64,000 nucleotides of DNA from the NCBI GenBank assembly GCA_008729055.1, contig SDUX01000006.1, forward strand, positions 1,745,501 to 1,809,500, given 5' to 3'. The notes under the pieces were generated by a model. It was given only the letters and a program-made list of their open reading frames with translations. It did no database searches and was not told where the DNA came from. A program made the translations under genes and the position numbers. This stretch comes from Pyropia haitanensis. Taxonomy: Eukaryota; Rhodophyta; Bangiophyceae; Bangiales; Bangiaceae. Shown piece after piece: positions 8,563-19,081 of the stretch (positions within the stretch are counted from its first letter, which is position 1; each line of letters begins with the position of its first letter).

Positions 8563-11541
8563 GGTGGGGAGGTAGGGATTGGGGGGATGCGGCGCACGTC
8601 GAGACGCGGAGGGGCAGAGTGTCGGGGGCGGACGGTGGCAGGGGGGGAGGGACGGAGGTGTCCACACGCCACCGAGGGAGGGCGGCGGACGGCGTCGGAG
8701 ACGGCGGGCGCCCAGAGACCGCGGGCGGCGCTCCCAGTGGTCAACGTGCCTGGGCTGTCAGTTCACACCACAGACACACAGCCCACCAATGGCGTGAGCA
8801 CTTTGCATGAGGCGGGGGCGTCATGAAAGAAGTACCAATTAATTGATGATTCAATCACTTAGAGTAGTCGTAATTCTGGTCGAGATTAAAAATAGCTCCA
8901 CCATCAAAGGTGGGGACACCTCGGACGAGCGCTGTGTCATCCTCGCCTGCCTGACAGCGTCTGGCAGACTTACAGCCCTGACGACGCTTGGTGCGCTCGC
9001 GCAAGCACGCCCACGTGCCCGTCGTGGCGGCGGTCGTCCTCCCCCACCTCCGCCGCGTCTTGCTGCTTGTCGTCCTTGTCGTCCTTGTCCCCCCGCCCCA
9101 TGACACTCACGGCCACGGACCAATCGCCGGCTCGCCGTTGTGGTTGCAGCACCCCCCCCCCACCCCCCCCCCCCCCCGCCCCGGCGCGTGCCTAGCGCGT
9201 GGCCGACGCGCCGGGGGGCCCCCTCCGCCAGTACCAAGGTCCCCGCCGCAGCGCAGCGGGCGGCGCGCGAACCCCGCCGCCCCCCGCGCGCGCGCGCGCG
9301 GGAACGGCGGCGATCGTCCGCAGTCCCGTTTGTCACTCCCCCGCGGTCGGCTGCGTGGCGGTCTCCGCAGTGTGGGAGAGACCACTCGACCCGGCGGCCA
9401 CGCTCTCTGCATCTGTTCGTAGCTTTCCGCACCCCCTCCCCCCACCCGCTCCCCCCTTCCCCGCGCAGTCAATTCCCTGTTCATACAGCGGCCACCGCCG
9501 CTGCGCAACCCTGTCACACCTCCCCCCCCCCCACCCACCATCAAGTGCCTCCGACCACCACCCCCCCGCTTTCCCCATCGATCGCCCACAGACGCCGTCG
9601 ATGTGCGCCCGACGGCGGGCGACAACCCCCCACTCCCCCCCTGACGGCCCACTCCCCCCGCCACCGTCGGCGCCCGCCAGGCCCCACCGCCGTAACGGCT
9701 GCCACGCTCTTTCTCGCGCTCCCCCCCCGCCCCCCACGAACGTTTCGAGCGGAGGGTGTTTTGTTTGGTTGGGGGGGGGGGCGGGGGGAAGGCGGAGGCG
9801 TGTACGGCGGCGACGGCGCCAGTGTCGATGGAGCTCGGGTGGGGGATCGCGGGGAGGCGGCAGCCAGCGGCGGCGGTCCTGCCACTCCCCCCCCCCCGCT
9901 CCGTGCCTTCAAACGATATTTTGCCCCCCCGACGGGGCCCGCCCGATGACTGGGTGCTGGCTTATGGAGGCCGTCCATAGCAGGCCCTGTCGCCGCCTCC
10001 ATACAGCCGGATATCGTGGCAGATGAAGTGCGTGCGCGCCGCGCCCGTAGGCGCCGACACCGAGGCCGTAAGGCCCGCGCGCCCCGCCTCGGCCCCGCGC
10101 ACCCCCGCCTCGGCCTCCCCCAAATCCCGACGCGCGCACAGCGTTGTCGGCACTGTCATCGCCAGGCCACGCGCGCGCGGGCGGTCCCGCCGCGGCACCC
10201 GCCGGCATGCGGCGCACACGGCCCGCCGCTCGTCGAGTTGCGTGTGCGGGGGGGAGGAACCAGGGGGACGTGAGGGGGGGGACGGGAGCGGCGGTGGGCC
10301 CCGCACCCCCCATTCCCTCGCGCCCTCTCTCTCTCCCGGTGCGCAGAGGGCGGCGGCTGGGGGTTTTGTCGTGGCGGCGCGGCGGCGCGCACGCCGCCGC
10401 CACGGGCGATCATCGGCGTGTCCACGCCGACACGCCCTGGCGCGGGCGTAGGGGCGGCGTTTGCCGCTTGCAACAATGCACGCTGTCGTCGCGGCGGGGC
10501 GGCGGCCAATCCCGACGTGCCGCGCAAGCGCGCCCGCCGGCGCTCCCAGCATACCTCGCTCCTCGTGCCCGACCCCCCGACAGCCGCCCCCGCCACACCT
10601 CGCTCCGCACCTGCCCCCTCGCCCGCCACCCCCCCCGCTATGCCCGAGCCCATCACCCCATGGAGGTCGTCGGGGCGGTGCTGGCGGTGCATCGCTGCGC
10701 GCGCCCGCAGCGATGCACGCCCAAACGGACCCCGCCACGCGGGGGTCCCCCCAACACTCCCCAAGCGCATCCTGGTCACAGGCGGCCGGCCTTTTCCTGG
10801 AAAAACCCGGGTCGCCGCCCATCCCCCCCCCTCCCCCCTCCCCCAGTGTCAGGCTGCCCGGCGCAGCAGCGTCGACGACGCCGCGGCGGTGGCTTGGGGT
10901 GGGGGAGCTAGCTAGGGCCCCGCCCCCGTCGCCCGTCGGTGGGCAGAGACGCCCGCCGGCCGGTGCACGGCCCGCTGGCGGCGGGCGCCACCCGAATTCC
11001 CCCCCCCTGCGCGTCCGCGCGCGTGGCGGCGGCACCCGCCGCGGGTCTGCGCGCGAGGTGCGCTCGCCCCCAGTCCCCCCGCCCGCCCGCCTGCCCGCCC
11101 GCCCGCCCGCCCGCCCGCCCGCCGGCTCCCGCCCGACCGCGCTGTGCGCGTCGCCGTGCGCGCGGCGCCGCACGGAGGGAGACGCGCCAGCCGCGAGCGC
11201 CTGCGACCGCGGAGGAGGGGGTATATAGGGGGGGGAGCGGCGGCGCAGACCGCCGGTGCAGGAAAAGGACGAGCACCGCCTGGCGCAGACAGGTCGAGCA
11301 CCTATCCCCTCCCCACCATACCATCGGTTGACGGCGGCAAGCACGCTCGTGGGCGTCCCCTTCCCCCCCCCCAACACACACACACGCCCACCCCCGTGTT
11401 GGTTGGTTGACCATCCCCCCTCGCTGCCCCCCTCAGCCGCTCCCACAAGTCTCTGCCGCTCTCCTGCCGTGTCGCCCTCCCCCCCCTTTGCCCCCCCCAA
11501 CCGCGGCACGCCCTCGCCAGTCCCGCCAGCCAGCCCACACC
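8563..11541. other. Intergenic between divergent genes
   Basis: About 3 kb separate the starts of the minus-strand membrane-protein gene and the plus-strand zinc-finger gene. The first ~500 nt are less GC-rich. The rest holds C/G runs and long chance open frames on both strands. No gene is supported. Confidence 0.5.
11222..11227 (+). promoter_or_regulatory. Possible TATA box
   Basis: TATATA in a GC-rich surround (GGGGGTATATAGGGG), about 320 nt upstream of the zinc-finger gene ATG. It would fit a core promoter with a long leader; sequence-only guess. Confidence 0.3.
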
Positions 11542-11609
11542 ATGGTCCCCTCCGTGTGCATGGCGCCCGCGCCCGCGGCCTTCCCCATGGACGCGCCGAT
11601 GCTGTCGGC

Positions 11610-11642
<33 letters not shown>

Positions 11643-12672
11643 GGGCACCCGCCTTGGCGGCTGGCGTGACGCCACGGCCGACGCGGCGGTGGCCATGACG
11701 GCGCCCGACGCGCCGACGGTGCCGCCGGCGCTGGCAGCAACGACGGCGCCGACGGTGGCAATGACGGCAACGACGGCGACGGCGGCGGCGGCGGCGGCGG
11801 CGACGGGTGGCGGCGGCGGCGGCGGCGGGCCGCCGCGGCAGGCGCGGCCGCCGCGGCAGGCGCGGCCGCCGCGGCGTCGCGTATGGCGGTGTGACCACCC
11901 CGGCTGCAATCAGGTGTGCGCCAAAAAGGTACGGCGGGTCGGACGGGGGGCCCGCACCGAGGGACGGCAGGTCACCACGGCGTGACCGCCGCAGAGGGGC
12001 GTGCAGAGGGAGGAGGGACCGCAACCGCCTGCCGCGCCGGTCCCTGCCAGCGGAACGCCCGCGTCGGCAGCCCAGCGGTGGCGCCCCGTAGCCCGCCCCC
12101 GGTGACTCGTCGCGCGCCCACGCTCACGCCCCACCCGTGCTCCCCTGCCGGCTGGCCCCCGCCCCCCCCCCCCTCCCCCCCCCCCTTCCCCTCCCCCCTC
12201 CCCCCGCGGCGGCGTCGACCACCCCCACAGTACAACCTGGACAACCACAAGCGCAAGCACACGCGGGAGCTCAAGTGGGCGTGCCCCGCCTGCGCGACGC
12301 GCTTCCTCTGGCACTCGGGCCTCCGCACGCACCACGTGCGCAACCGCTGCCGCGGCCGCGCCGCCGCCGCCGCCGCCGTGCCGGCCGCCGCGGCCACGCC
12401 AGCCGCCGCGGCGGCGGCGGCGGCGACGGCGGCGGCGGCGGCGGCGGCGCCCGCCGCCGCCGCGCCCGCCGCCGTGGCGGGTGACGGCGCCTGCCGTGAC
12501 GCGCCGCCGTGGCCGGCGGCGGCCGCCGCGGCGGCGCCGCCGCCGCAGGCCGGCTGGCGAGGCGGCGGGGCGGCCGCCGCGGCCGTGGCGGCTAGCCCAC
12601 CGTCGGTGGCCGGGTGGGGGTACGCGCTGACGGCGGCGGGCACCCCCGCGCGCGCCGAGCTCCCCGTCCGCA

Positions 12673-12744
<72 letters not shown>

Positions 12745-13085
12745 TGGCGGCGGCGGCCGCGGCGGCAGCGGCGGCCATGCCGGTGGCGTGGTGGACGGGC
12801 GGCGACGTGCCGCCAGGCCGCCGGCCGCCGCCGGCCGCGGCGGCGGCCGCCCCGGCGGCGCCGCTGCCACCCGGGTGGCCCTTTTACTACCCGCCGACGG
12901 CGGTGCCGCCGCGGTCGCCGCCCGCGGCGGCGCCGCCCGCCGCGGCCGCCGCGGCGGCCGTCGCGCCGTCGGCGGTGGCGCGCGCGCGGCGCGCGGCGGC
13001 GGCGGCGCTGGCCGCGGCGGTCGCCGCGGAGGTGGCGGATGAGGGGGAGTGGGAGGTGGTGCCGCCGGGCACGCCCGTCGTGTGA
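11542..13085 (+). CDS. Two-finger C2H2/C2HC zinc-finger protein, one intron
   Basis: Putative nuclear DNA- or RNA-binding protein of 413 residues. Exon 1 is 11542-11928 and exon 2 is 12231-13085; the 302-nt intron has GTACGG and CCCACAG ends and phase 0. Joining them completes finger 1, which the intron splits: CDHPGCNQVCAKK then YNLDNHKRKH, i.e. C-x4-C-x12-H-x3-H. Finger 2 follows directly, CPACATRFLWHSGLRTHH then VRNRC, i.e. C-x2-C-x12-H-x5-C, a C2HC finger. Everything else is low complexity: Ala/Thr-rich N-terminus, then poly-Ala, a poly-Gly run (coded by GGC repeats near 12675-12745) and Pro/Ala stretches. The ATG at 11542 has context CACACCATGG. A regulator is likely; target unknown. Confidence 0.8.
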
Positions 13086-13599
13086 GGGGGGTGACGCGTA
13101 GGGGGGGCCACGGGGTGGGGGGGGGGGGGGACGCGGTGGGGGGGGGGGGGGCGCGGCGTTGGCGCGGCCGCCGCACGCCGCGGCCGCCACCCCAGACAGA
13201 GACGGGGACGTTTTGCATGGTGTCAGTGGTTTGCACGCTCGGGAGGCGCGGCCATGGTGGTTCTTTTGCACCCTCCCGGCCTCGTACCATTTCTCAGTTG
13301 CATGGTGGCGAGGCTCACCGGCTCTCTTTTTTTTTTTTTTTTTCTTGTTGCTTCCCGCCCGTTCTGCTGCTGCGGCAGCAGCCAACGGCCCACGCGGCCG
13401 CCTCATGCTACCTCGCCCACCCGCCAAACCCCCCCCCCTCGCTTCTGTACACAGAGCACCCCCCGCCGCGCGGGGTCTGCCAACAACATAAAAACGTCAC
13501 GTGCGCTGCCGCGCCCAGCGCCGCGTGCCGCCCCTCCGCCTAGAGGCGGGTGCGTGCTCCCGCCGCGCCACCACCCGCCGCGGCCAGCCCCCCCCCCCC
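13086..13599. other. Spacer between convergent genes
   Basis: 3' flanks of the zinc-finger gene and of the minus-strand thioredoxin-domain gene, with G runs near 13115-13150 and a T run near 13327-13343. No gene seen. Confidence 0.5.
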
Positions 13600-15623
13600 T
13601 CACAGCTCCTTTTCCAGGTTGACCGCCTTGGCCCCCTCTGCCGCGTCAATCACCGCGTCGGCCGCCACATTCTTGGCCGCCTCGGCCCCCCGCGCCGCCG
13701 CCGCGGCCGCCTCCCCCGCCTTGACCCGCGCCGCCGCGGCCGCCTCGCCCGCCTTGACCCGCGCCGTGCCCGCCGCGTCGGCGGCCGCGTCCATCGCCGC
13801 GCCCGCCCGGGCGGCGGCGGCGTCCCCCAGCTCCGCCCCCGCCGCCGCCGCCGTCGCCGCCGCCGCCGCCGCCGCGTCCCGCGCGGCGGCGCCCGCCGCG
13901 GCGCCCCGCTCAACCGCCACGTCCGCCGCGGCGCCAGCCGCGTCAACCACCACATCCGCGGCGGCGGCGCCCTTGGTCGCCGCCACCCCCGCCGCGTCCA
14001 CCACCGCGTCGGCCGCGGCGGCGCCGTGCTCCGTCGCCACCGCCGCGGCGGTGGCGGCCGCGTCGGCCACCACCTCCCCCGCGGCGCCCGCCCGCTCCGA
14101 CGCGGCGGCGCCCAGCTCGAGCGCCCGCTCGTACGCCGCCTCGGCCGCCGCGAGCGACCGCTCCCGCGCCGTCACCGCGGCGGCACGGAGGGACTCGGAC
14201 GCCGCCGCGCCCGCCGCCGTCACCGCCGCCTCGGCACGCGCCGCCGCGTCCGCCGCCGCCGCCGCCGCGTCACTATCCCGCGCGTACGCCGCCGCCGCGG
14301 CGGCGCGGTCGCCCGCCCGCCCCGCCACGCGTGACGCAAAGCCCGCCGCGTGGGAGCCCCGCACGTACGCCGCGTCGGCGACGCGGCCCGCCGCGTCGGC
14401 CACCGTGTCCGCCGCCGCCGCGCCCTGCGCGTACGCCGCGTCGGCCGCGTCGGCGGCCGCGTCGGCGGCCGTGTCGGCCACGCCGCCCGCCGCGGCGGCG
14501 GCACGGTCCGTCGCCGCCCGCGCCGACCGCGCGCCGCGCGACGCCGCGTCGGCCGCCGCGTCAGCCGCGCCGCCCGCCGCGCCCCGCAGCCGGTCCGCCG
14601 CGCCGCCCGCCGCGTCGGCCGCGTCGGCCGCCGCCCCCCGCACGCCGTCGGCCGCGTCGGCCGCCGCGCGCGACGCCGCGTCGGCCGCGTCGGCGGTCGC
14701 CCCGCGCAGGCCGTCGGCCGCGTCCCCCACCGCCCGCGACGCCGCGTCGGCACCGCCGCGCGCCGCGTCCGCCGCGGCGGCCGCGTCTGGATGCGCGCCG
14801 CTGACGGCCCCCCGGACGGCCGCCGCGAGCGACGCCGCCTTGGCCACCGCCGCGTCCTTGACATTCCCCACAAAGCCCGCCGCGGACGACAGGTAGGTGT
14901 GGTCGGCGAGCAGCCGCGCGCGCTCCGTGAGGAGCGCGTCCACCACCGCGAGGCGGCCCTTGGCCGCCGCCGCGTCCCCGTCGCCGTCGTCGCCCACCGT
15001 CGACGCGGCCAGCAGGCGCACCCGCTCGGCGAGCAGCCACGCCCCCGCCCGCGCGTCCCCGAGCAGCGTGTCGAGGAGCGCCGCCGGCGGCAGCGCCGCC
15101 GCCGCCGCCGCGTCGGCCGACCGCCGCTCCACGTAATCCCCCAAGGCGGTGGCGTCCCACGCGTCGGCCGCCGCCGCACCGGCCGCCGCCACCGACGATG
15201 GCACGTCCTCCGCCGCCGCCGACGGCCCCGCCGGGAACCACTTGAGCGCGGGGAACGCGCGCACCCCGTACGCCGCGCCGAGCGACCGCTCCGCGCCCGC
15301 GTCGACGAGGCCGACCGTCACGCCCGGCGCCGCCGCGGCGACCGCACCCAGCGTGGACCGCAGCGCGCCACACGCGGCGGAGCGGCACCAGGGGGCGGTA
15401 AAGCCAACGAGCGCGGGGGCGGCCGCGTCGCGGATGAGCGGCCCGAAATTCGCGGCGGTCACGTCGACGGGCACGCCCGTCGTGGCGGCCGCCGCGGTGA
15501 CGCGGCGGCCGGGGGGGGTGGCCACCGCGGCGGCGGTGGCAATGGCGGCGAGGCGGGCTAGGCGCGGCACGGCCGGCCGGGACGGCCGCTGCCGGCGGGG
15601 GGGGGGGGTGGTGCCCCAGCCAT
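13600..15623 (-). CDS. Secretory thioredoxin-domain protein with long Ala-rich helical tail
   Basis: The continuous frame begins upstream at 15798, but its first ~60 residues look like translated leader. An ATG in excellent context (CACCATGG, 15623) lies in another frame and joins this one if the 12-nt C run at 15597-15608 is one base longer, giving MAGAPPPP then a hydrophobic signal (RLARLAAIATAAAVA). A thioredoxin fold follows: VDVTAANFGPLI, LVGFTAPWCRSAACGALR, VGLVDAGAERSLGAAYGVRAFPALKWF. The PDI active site WCGHC is replaced by WCRSAAC, so CxxC spacing is lost and normal disulfide exchange is doubtful. The remaining two thirds are Ala/Asp/Arg repeats (DAADAASRAA, DGVRGAAADAA) resembling LEA or apolipoprotein amphipathic helices. 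It ends NLEKEL, a possible weak KDEL-like ER signal. Confidence 0.7.
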
Positions 15624-16933
15624 GGTGATGGAGACGAGGGGAGGGCGGTGGGGGGGGGGGGGGGGGGGACGGCGGGGAGCGGGATGAGACGGGCGAGTGG
15701 TGGGCGCGGCGGGGGGGGTGGCGCGAGCAATGAGCGGGGACGTCAGTGACGGGGGGTGGGGGGGGGGGGGGGAGGAGAAGCGGGGAGGCCGACGACAATG
15801 ACGGGGCGGGTACACAGTGTCACGCGGGACGACGGCAGGATGTCTCGCCCGTCGGCGGGGGTGGCCTCAAGTAGTCCCGCTGCCCGGGGGAGGAGCGGGG
15901 GACGTGGGACAGGGGGGGGGGGGGGGGTCGCCGGCGTACAAAACGGATGCACCCGCCCGCCGCCCGCGTGGCCGTCGCCTGGACGCGCGCCGGTGGGGCG
16001 GCCAGGGGGGACTCGCCCCGCGCGGCCATCGGCAGCGGCAGCCGCCGTTCGCCGCCGCGTCGCGTCGTGCAAAGCGGGGCAGCGGCGGCCGACCGTCGGC
16101 CGCCGGCGGCGGGGGGGGGGGGGGGGGGGGGCCGCCGCCCCGCCGCTGCAAACGCCGGGCGTGCAACTGGCCCGCCGAGCGGCGCGGGCGCCAAAGCGGC
16201 CACGACGGGCTGGCGAGGGACAGAGGGGGCGGGAGGGGGGAGGGGTCGGGTGGGGGGGGGGGGTGGGGGGGGGGGGGGGAAGGGAGAGGTGGGGGGGGGG
16301 GGGCGGCGTGGCTGCCAATGGGGCTTTTTGCACGCGCCGCCGACGGGCGGCGCCGTCGGATCTGGGCGGCTGCAAAGCACCGCGGCGGGGTAGGGGGGCA
16401 TGCCCGCCCGCGTGCCACCGCCGCGGCGGGGGGGGGGGGGGGGGAAGGTTGGCGTCGCCGCCCGCCGCCCGCCGCCGCCGCCCCGCGCGTGCCGCCGGCG
16501 TGCCGCGTCCCGGCGCGGCACGCCGGCGGCGGCGGCGCTGGGGGGGGGGGGGGCGGGACGCCGCCCGCCGCCGTGGGGGGGCGGCGCCACCGGGGGGGTG
16601 GCGCGGTCGCGCGTGTCCGTGACGGCGGCGTGGGGGGGGGGGGGGGGGCCGTCTCGGCGGCGCCACCGCCGCCCTCCCCCCCCCCCACCCGACGCCCGCA
16701 GCCCTGCTCCCTGTCGTGTGGCCGCGGGTCGAAAAAAAAAAAAAAAGGGGGAGCAAGCGCTGCGTAGGCACACAGCCGCCGGCGCGCCGCGGGCGACAGT
16801 CGCGGCGCCCTCCCCACGCGGTCTCCCTCTTCCGCAAGCCGCCCTCGCGGGGCGAGCCGTCCCCTCCCCCCCCCCCCCCCCCCCCTCCAACTCCACTCCA
16901 CGCCCCCGCACGCCGGCCCACGGCTGCGGCCCT
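15624..16933. other. Intergenic, G/C-run-rich
   Basis: Lies between the 3' end of the M13 peptidase and the 5' end of the thioredoxin-domain gene, both on the minus strand. Contains many G runs on the plus strand and an A run at about 16731-16746. Chance open frames only. Confidence 0.5.
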
Positions 16934-19081
16934 TCACCACAACGAACACCGCGTCGGCGGGTTGTACCGCGCGCCGCGGCGGCACTGGAAGGCCGCGGCA
17001 AACGGCGGGAACTGGGAGAGGGTGCCCTCGGCGCGGAACCGCCCCGGCGAGTGCACGTCGTCGGCGAGGCGCGCGCGCTGCGCGGGGAGGGTGTACTTGC
17101 GGCACCAGGTCTGCGCAAAGCCGACCGCGAAGAGCTGGTCATCGTTGAAGCGGGCGTGGAGCTTGGCGTTGCGCGGGCCCGCCCGCCGCGCCTCGACGCG
17201 CGCGCGGAAGGCCTCCCACGACGCCTTGATGCCGCCCGCGTCGGCAAGGTTCTCGGGCAGCGTCAGCTTCCCGTCCACGTGGAGGCCCGTGCCGGCCAGG
17301 TCGGGCGGCACGTACGTGTTGAACAGGTCGATAAAGCACTGGGCCTTTTTCTCAAACGCCGCCTCGGACGCGGGCGTCCACCACTTTTGGTAGAGGCCGC
17401 CGCCGTCAAAGCGGCGGCCGCGGTTGTCAAAGCCGTGCGTGATCTCGTGGCCAATCGTCCGGCCGACGGCGCCAAAGGTCAGCGCGTGCGGCGCGGCGGG
17501 GGAGAAGAAGGGCACCTGCAGGATGCCCGCGGGGATGGTGAACTCGTTGCGCCCCGAGCTGTACCGCGCGTTGGTCTCCCACGGCCGCAGGCTGACCTCC
17601 TTGGCCGCCCGCGGCTGGGACAGCCGCAGCCACTGGATGCGCCAGTCGTGGAGGGCGGCGGACAGGAACGACTCGGCGTACTTGCCCTTGGTCACCGTCA
17701 CCGTGGACGTGTTGTCGCCCGCGTTGGGCGTCACGTCGGCAACGACCTGGCCCATCGCGGCGAGCTTTTTCAGCGCCGCGGCCCGCGTCGGCGCGTCCAT
17801 CCAGTCAGCACGGTGGATCATGCCCTTGTACGACGCGCGGATGTCCGACACCATGTCGCGGGCAAACTTGGCTTTGGCCGGCGAAAAGTACTTTTGCGTG
17901 AACCGGGCGCCGACCTCGGCGGGGAACATGTCCGCCACGCGGTGGACGCACAGGTCCCGCACCGGCGGCACGGCGGCGGTGCCCTTGACGACCATCTTGT
18001 ACGCATCATAGGCGGCCGCCGCGGTCGGGCCGGTCAGCCCGCGCGACGCAAACGCGCGGGTGGCCTTCATCGCGAGGTACGCCTGCAGCGTGGCGCGGGC
18101 CGACCCAACGTTGCCAACCACCTCCGCCTTGAGCCAGTCGTTGAGCGCCGCGTGGTACTTGGGGTACTTGCAGATGACCCGCCCGTCCGCGGGCAGCCGC
18201 ACGCCGAGCAGCTTCATCAGCGCGGCGGGGAACTCGAGGTCGGGCGTCGTCGCGAGGGGCATAAAGATGTACCGCGGCGGGTTGTCCAACGCCTTCCACG
18301 CCTCGTACCCGATGCTCTTGTACTTGCGCAGCTGCTCCTCAAACGCGTACACCGCGTCGGCCGCCTCGTCGACGGTGGCAAAGCCAGACCCGGCCAGCCC
18401 CGCGGCCGGGCTGGTGCCGAGCAGCCCCGCGTCGGCGGCGGTAGCCATCATGGCCTTGAGGAACGTCTTGTACGCCGCCTGCAGCGCCTGGTCCTCGGGC
18501 GTCCGGCCCTTGAAGCCGGCCGACGACATGCCCAGCGACGGCCGGTCCATCCACACGGTCATCTTGCCGAGCTCCATCCGGTTGTTGGTGACGTCCGGGT
18601 CCACAAGCGGCCGCCCGCCATAGTTGCTGTGCAGCGTGGCCACGGCGGTCACCACTGAGCTGTATGTGCCGGCGGTGAGGAGCGGGTGGAGGGCGGCGCC
18701 AAAGCGGCTGAGCGTGGAGAGGTCGTCCGGGCGGTCGGCGATGCAGTCGGCGTAGAGCATGCCCGGCTTGGTGTCCGCCATCTCGCCGCGGAACATGGCG
18801 TCGAGCGCGGCGCGGACGCGGCTCTTGACCGACCGATAGCTGCGGCCAAAGCCCTTTTCGTGCGGCGGGATGGTGTTCTTGGCCAGCCAGCCGCCGCACG
18901 CAAACTCGTACGCGTCGGTGCAGGGGTCGGCCGTCAGGTTCATGTCGTTCAGCACCGAGTCGGCGAGCTGGTCGGGCGTCAGGTCGAGTAGCTCGTCGGC
19001 CGCCGCGGGCGCGGCCGCCAACGCCGCGGCGGCGGCGGTGAGGAGCACGGCGCCGCCAACGGTGCGGTAGCGGGGTGCCAT
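16934..19081 (-). CDS. M13 (neprilysin/endothelin-converting-enzyme family) zinc metallopeptidase, secreted
   Basis: Zinc endopeptidase of 715 residues, the usual family length, in one exon. It starts MAPRYRTVGGAVLLTAAAAA, a signal peptide rather than the type II anchor of animal neprilysins, so a soluble secreted or lumenal form is likely. The N-terminal M13 domain has ADPCTDAYEFACGGWL. The catalytic domain has NARYSSGRNEFTIPAGIL (neprilysin NAFY becomes NARY), the zinc motif HEITH at 545-549 with GFDNRGRRFD, the third ligand Glu610 in ENLADAGG, LFAVGFAQTWC, and HSPGRFRAEGTL. It ends RCSLW, matching the conserved C-terminal CxxW. All catalytic residues are present. Frames reach further upstream to 19402 without a better start. 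Confidence 0.95.
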   Translation of the reverse strand: MAPRYRTVGGAVLLTAAAAALAAAPAAADELLDLTPDQLADSVLNDMNLTADPCTDAYEFACGGWLAKNTIPPHEKGFGRSYRSVKSRVRAALDAMFRGEMADTKPGMLYADCIADRPDDLSTLSRFGAALHPLLTAGTYSSVVTAVATLHSNYGGRPLVDPDVTNNRMELGKMTVWMDRPSLGMSSAGFKGRTPEDQALQAAYKTFLKAMMATAADAGLLGTSPAAGLAGSGFATVDEAADAVYAFEEQLRKYKSIGYEAWKALDNPPRYIFMPLATTPDLEFPAALMKLLGVRLPADGRVICKYPKYHAALNDWLKAEVVGNVGSARATLQAYLAMKATRAFASRGLTGPTAAAAYDAYKMVVKGTAAVPPVRDLCVHRVADMFPAEVGARFTQKYFSPAKAKFARDMVSDIRASYKGMIHRADWMDAPTRAAALKKLAAMGQVVADVTPNAGDNTSTVTVTKGKYAESFLSAALHDWRIQWLRLSQPRAAKEVSLRPWETNARYSSGRNEFTIPAGILQVPFFSPAAPHALTFGAVGRTIGHEITHGFDNRGRRFDGGGLYQKWWTPASEAAFEKKAQCFIDLFNTYVPPDLAGTGLHVDGKLTLPENLADAGGIKASWEAFRARVEARRAGPRNAKLHARFNDDQLFAVGFAQTWCRKYTLPAQRARLADDVHSPGRFRAEGTLSQFPPFAAAFQCRRGARYNPPTRCSLW

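Noticed and set aside
9962..11770. 602-codon minus-strand open frame
   Set aside because: Low-complexity translation, overlaps the real zinc-finger first exon on the other strand, no recognisable domain.
15624..15798. In-frame upstream start for the thioredoxin-domain protein
   Set aside because: The extra residues are Pro/Ser/His-rich leader-like sequence; the ATG at 15623 has far better context and leads to a signal peptide if the C run is one base longer.
16731..16746. A run as a poly(A) tail of a retrocopy
   Set aside because: Flanking sequence shows no cDNA-like gene and no target duplication was seen.
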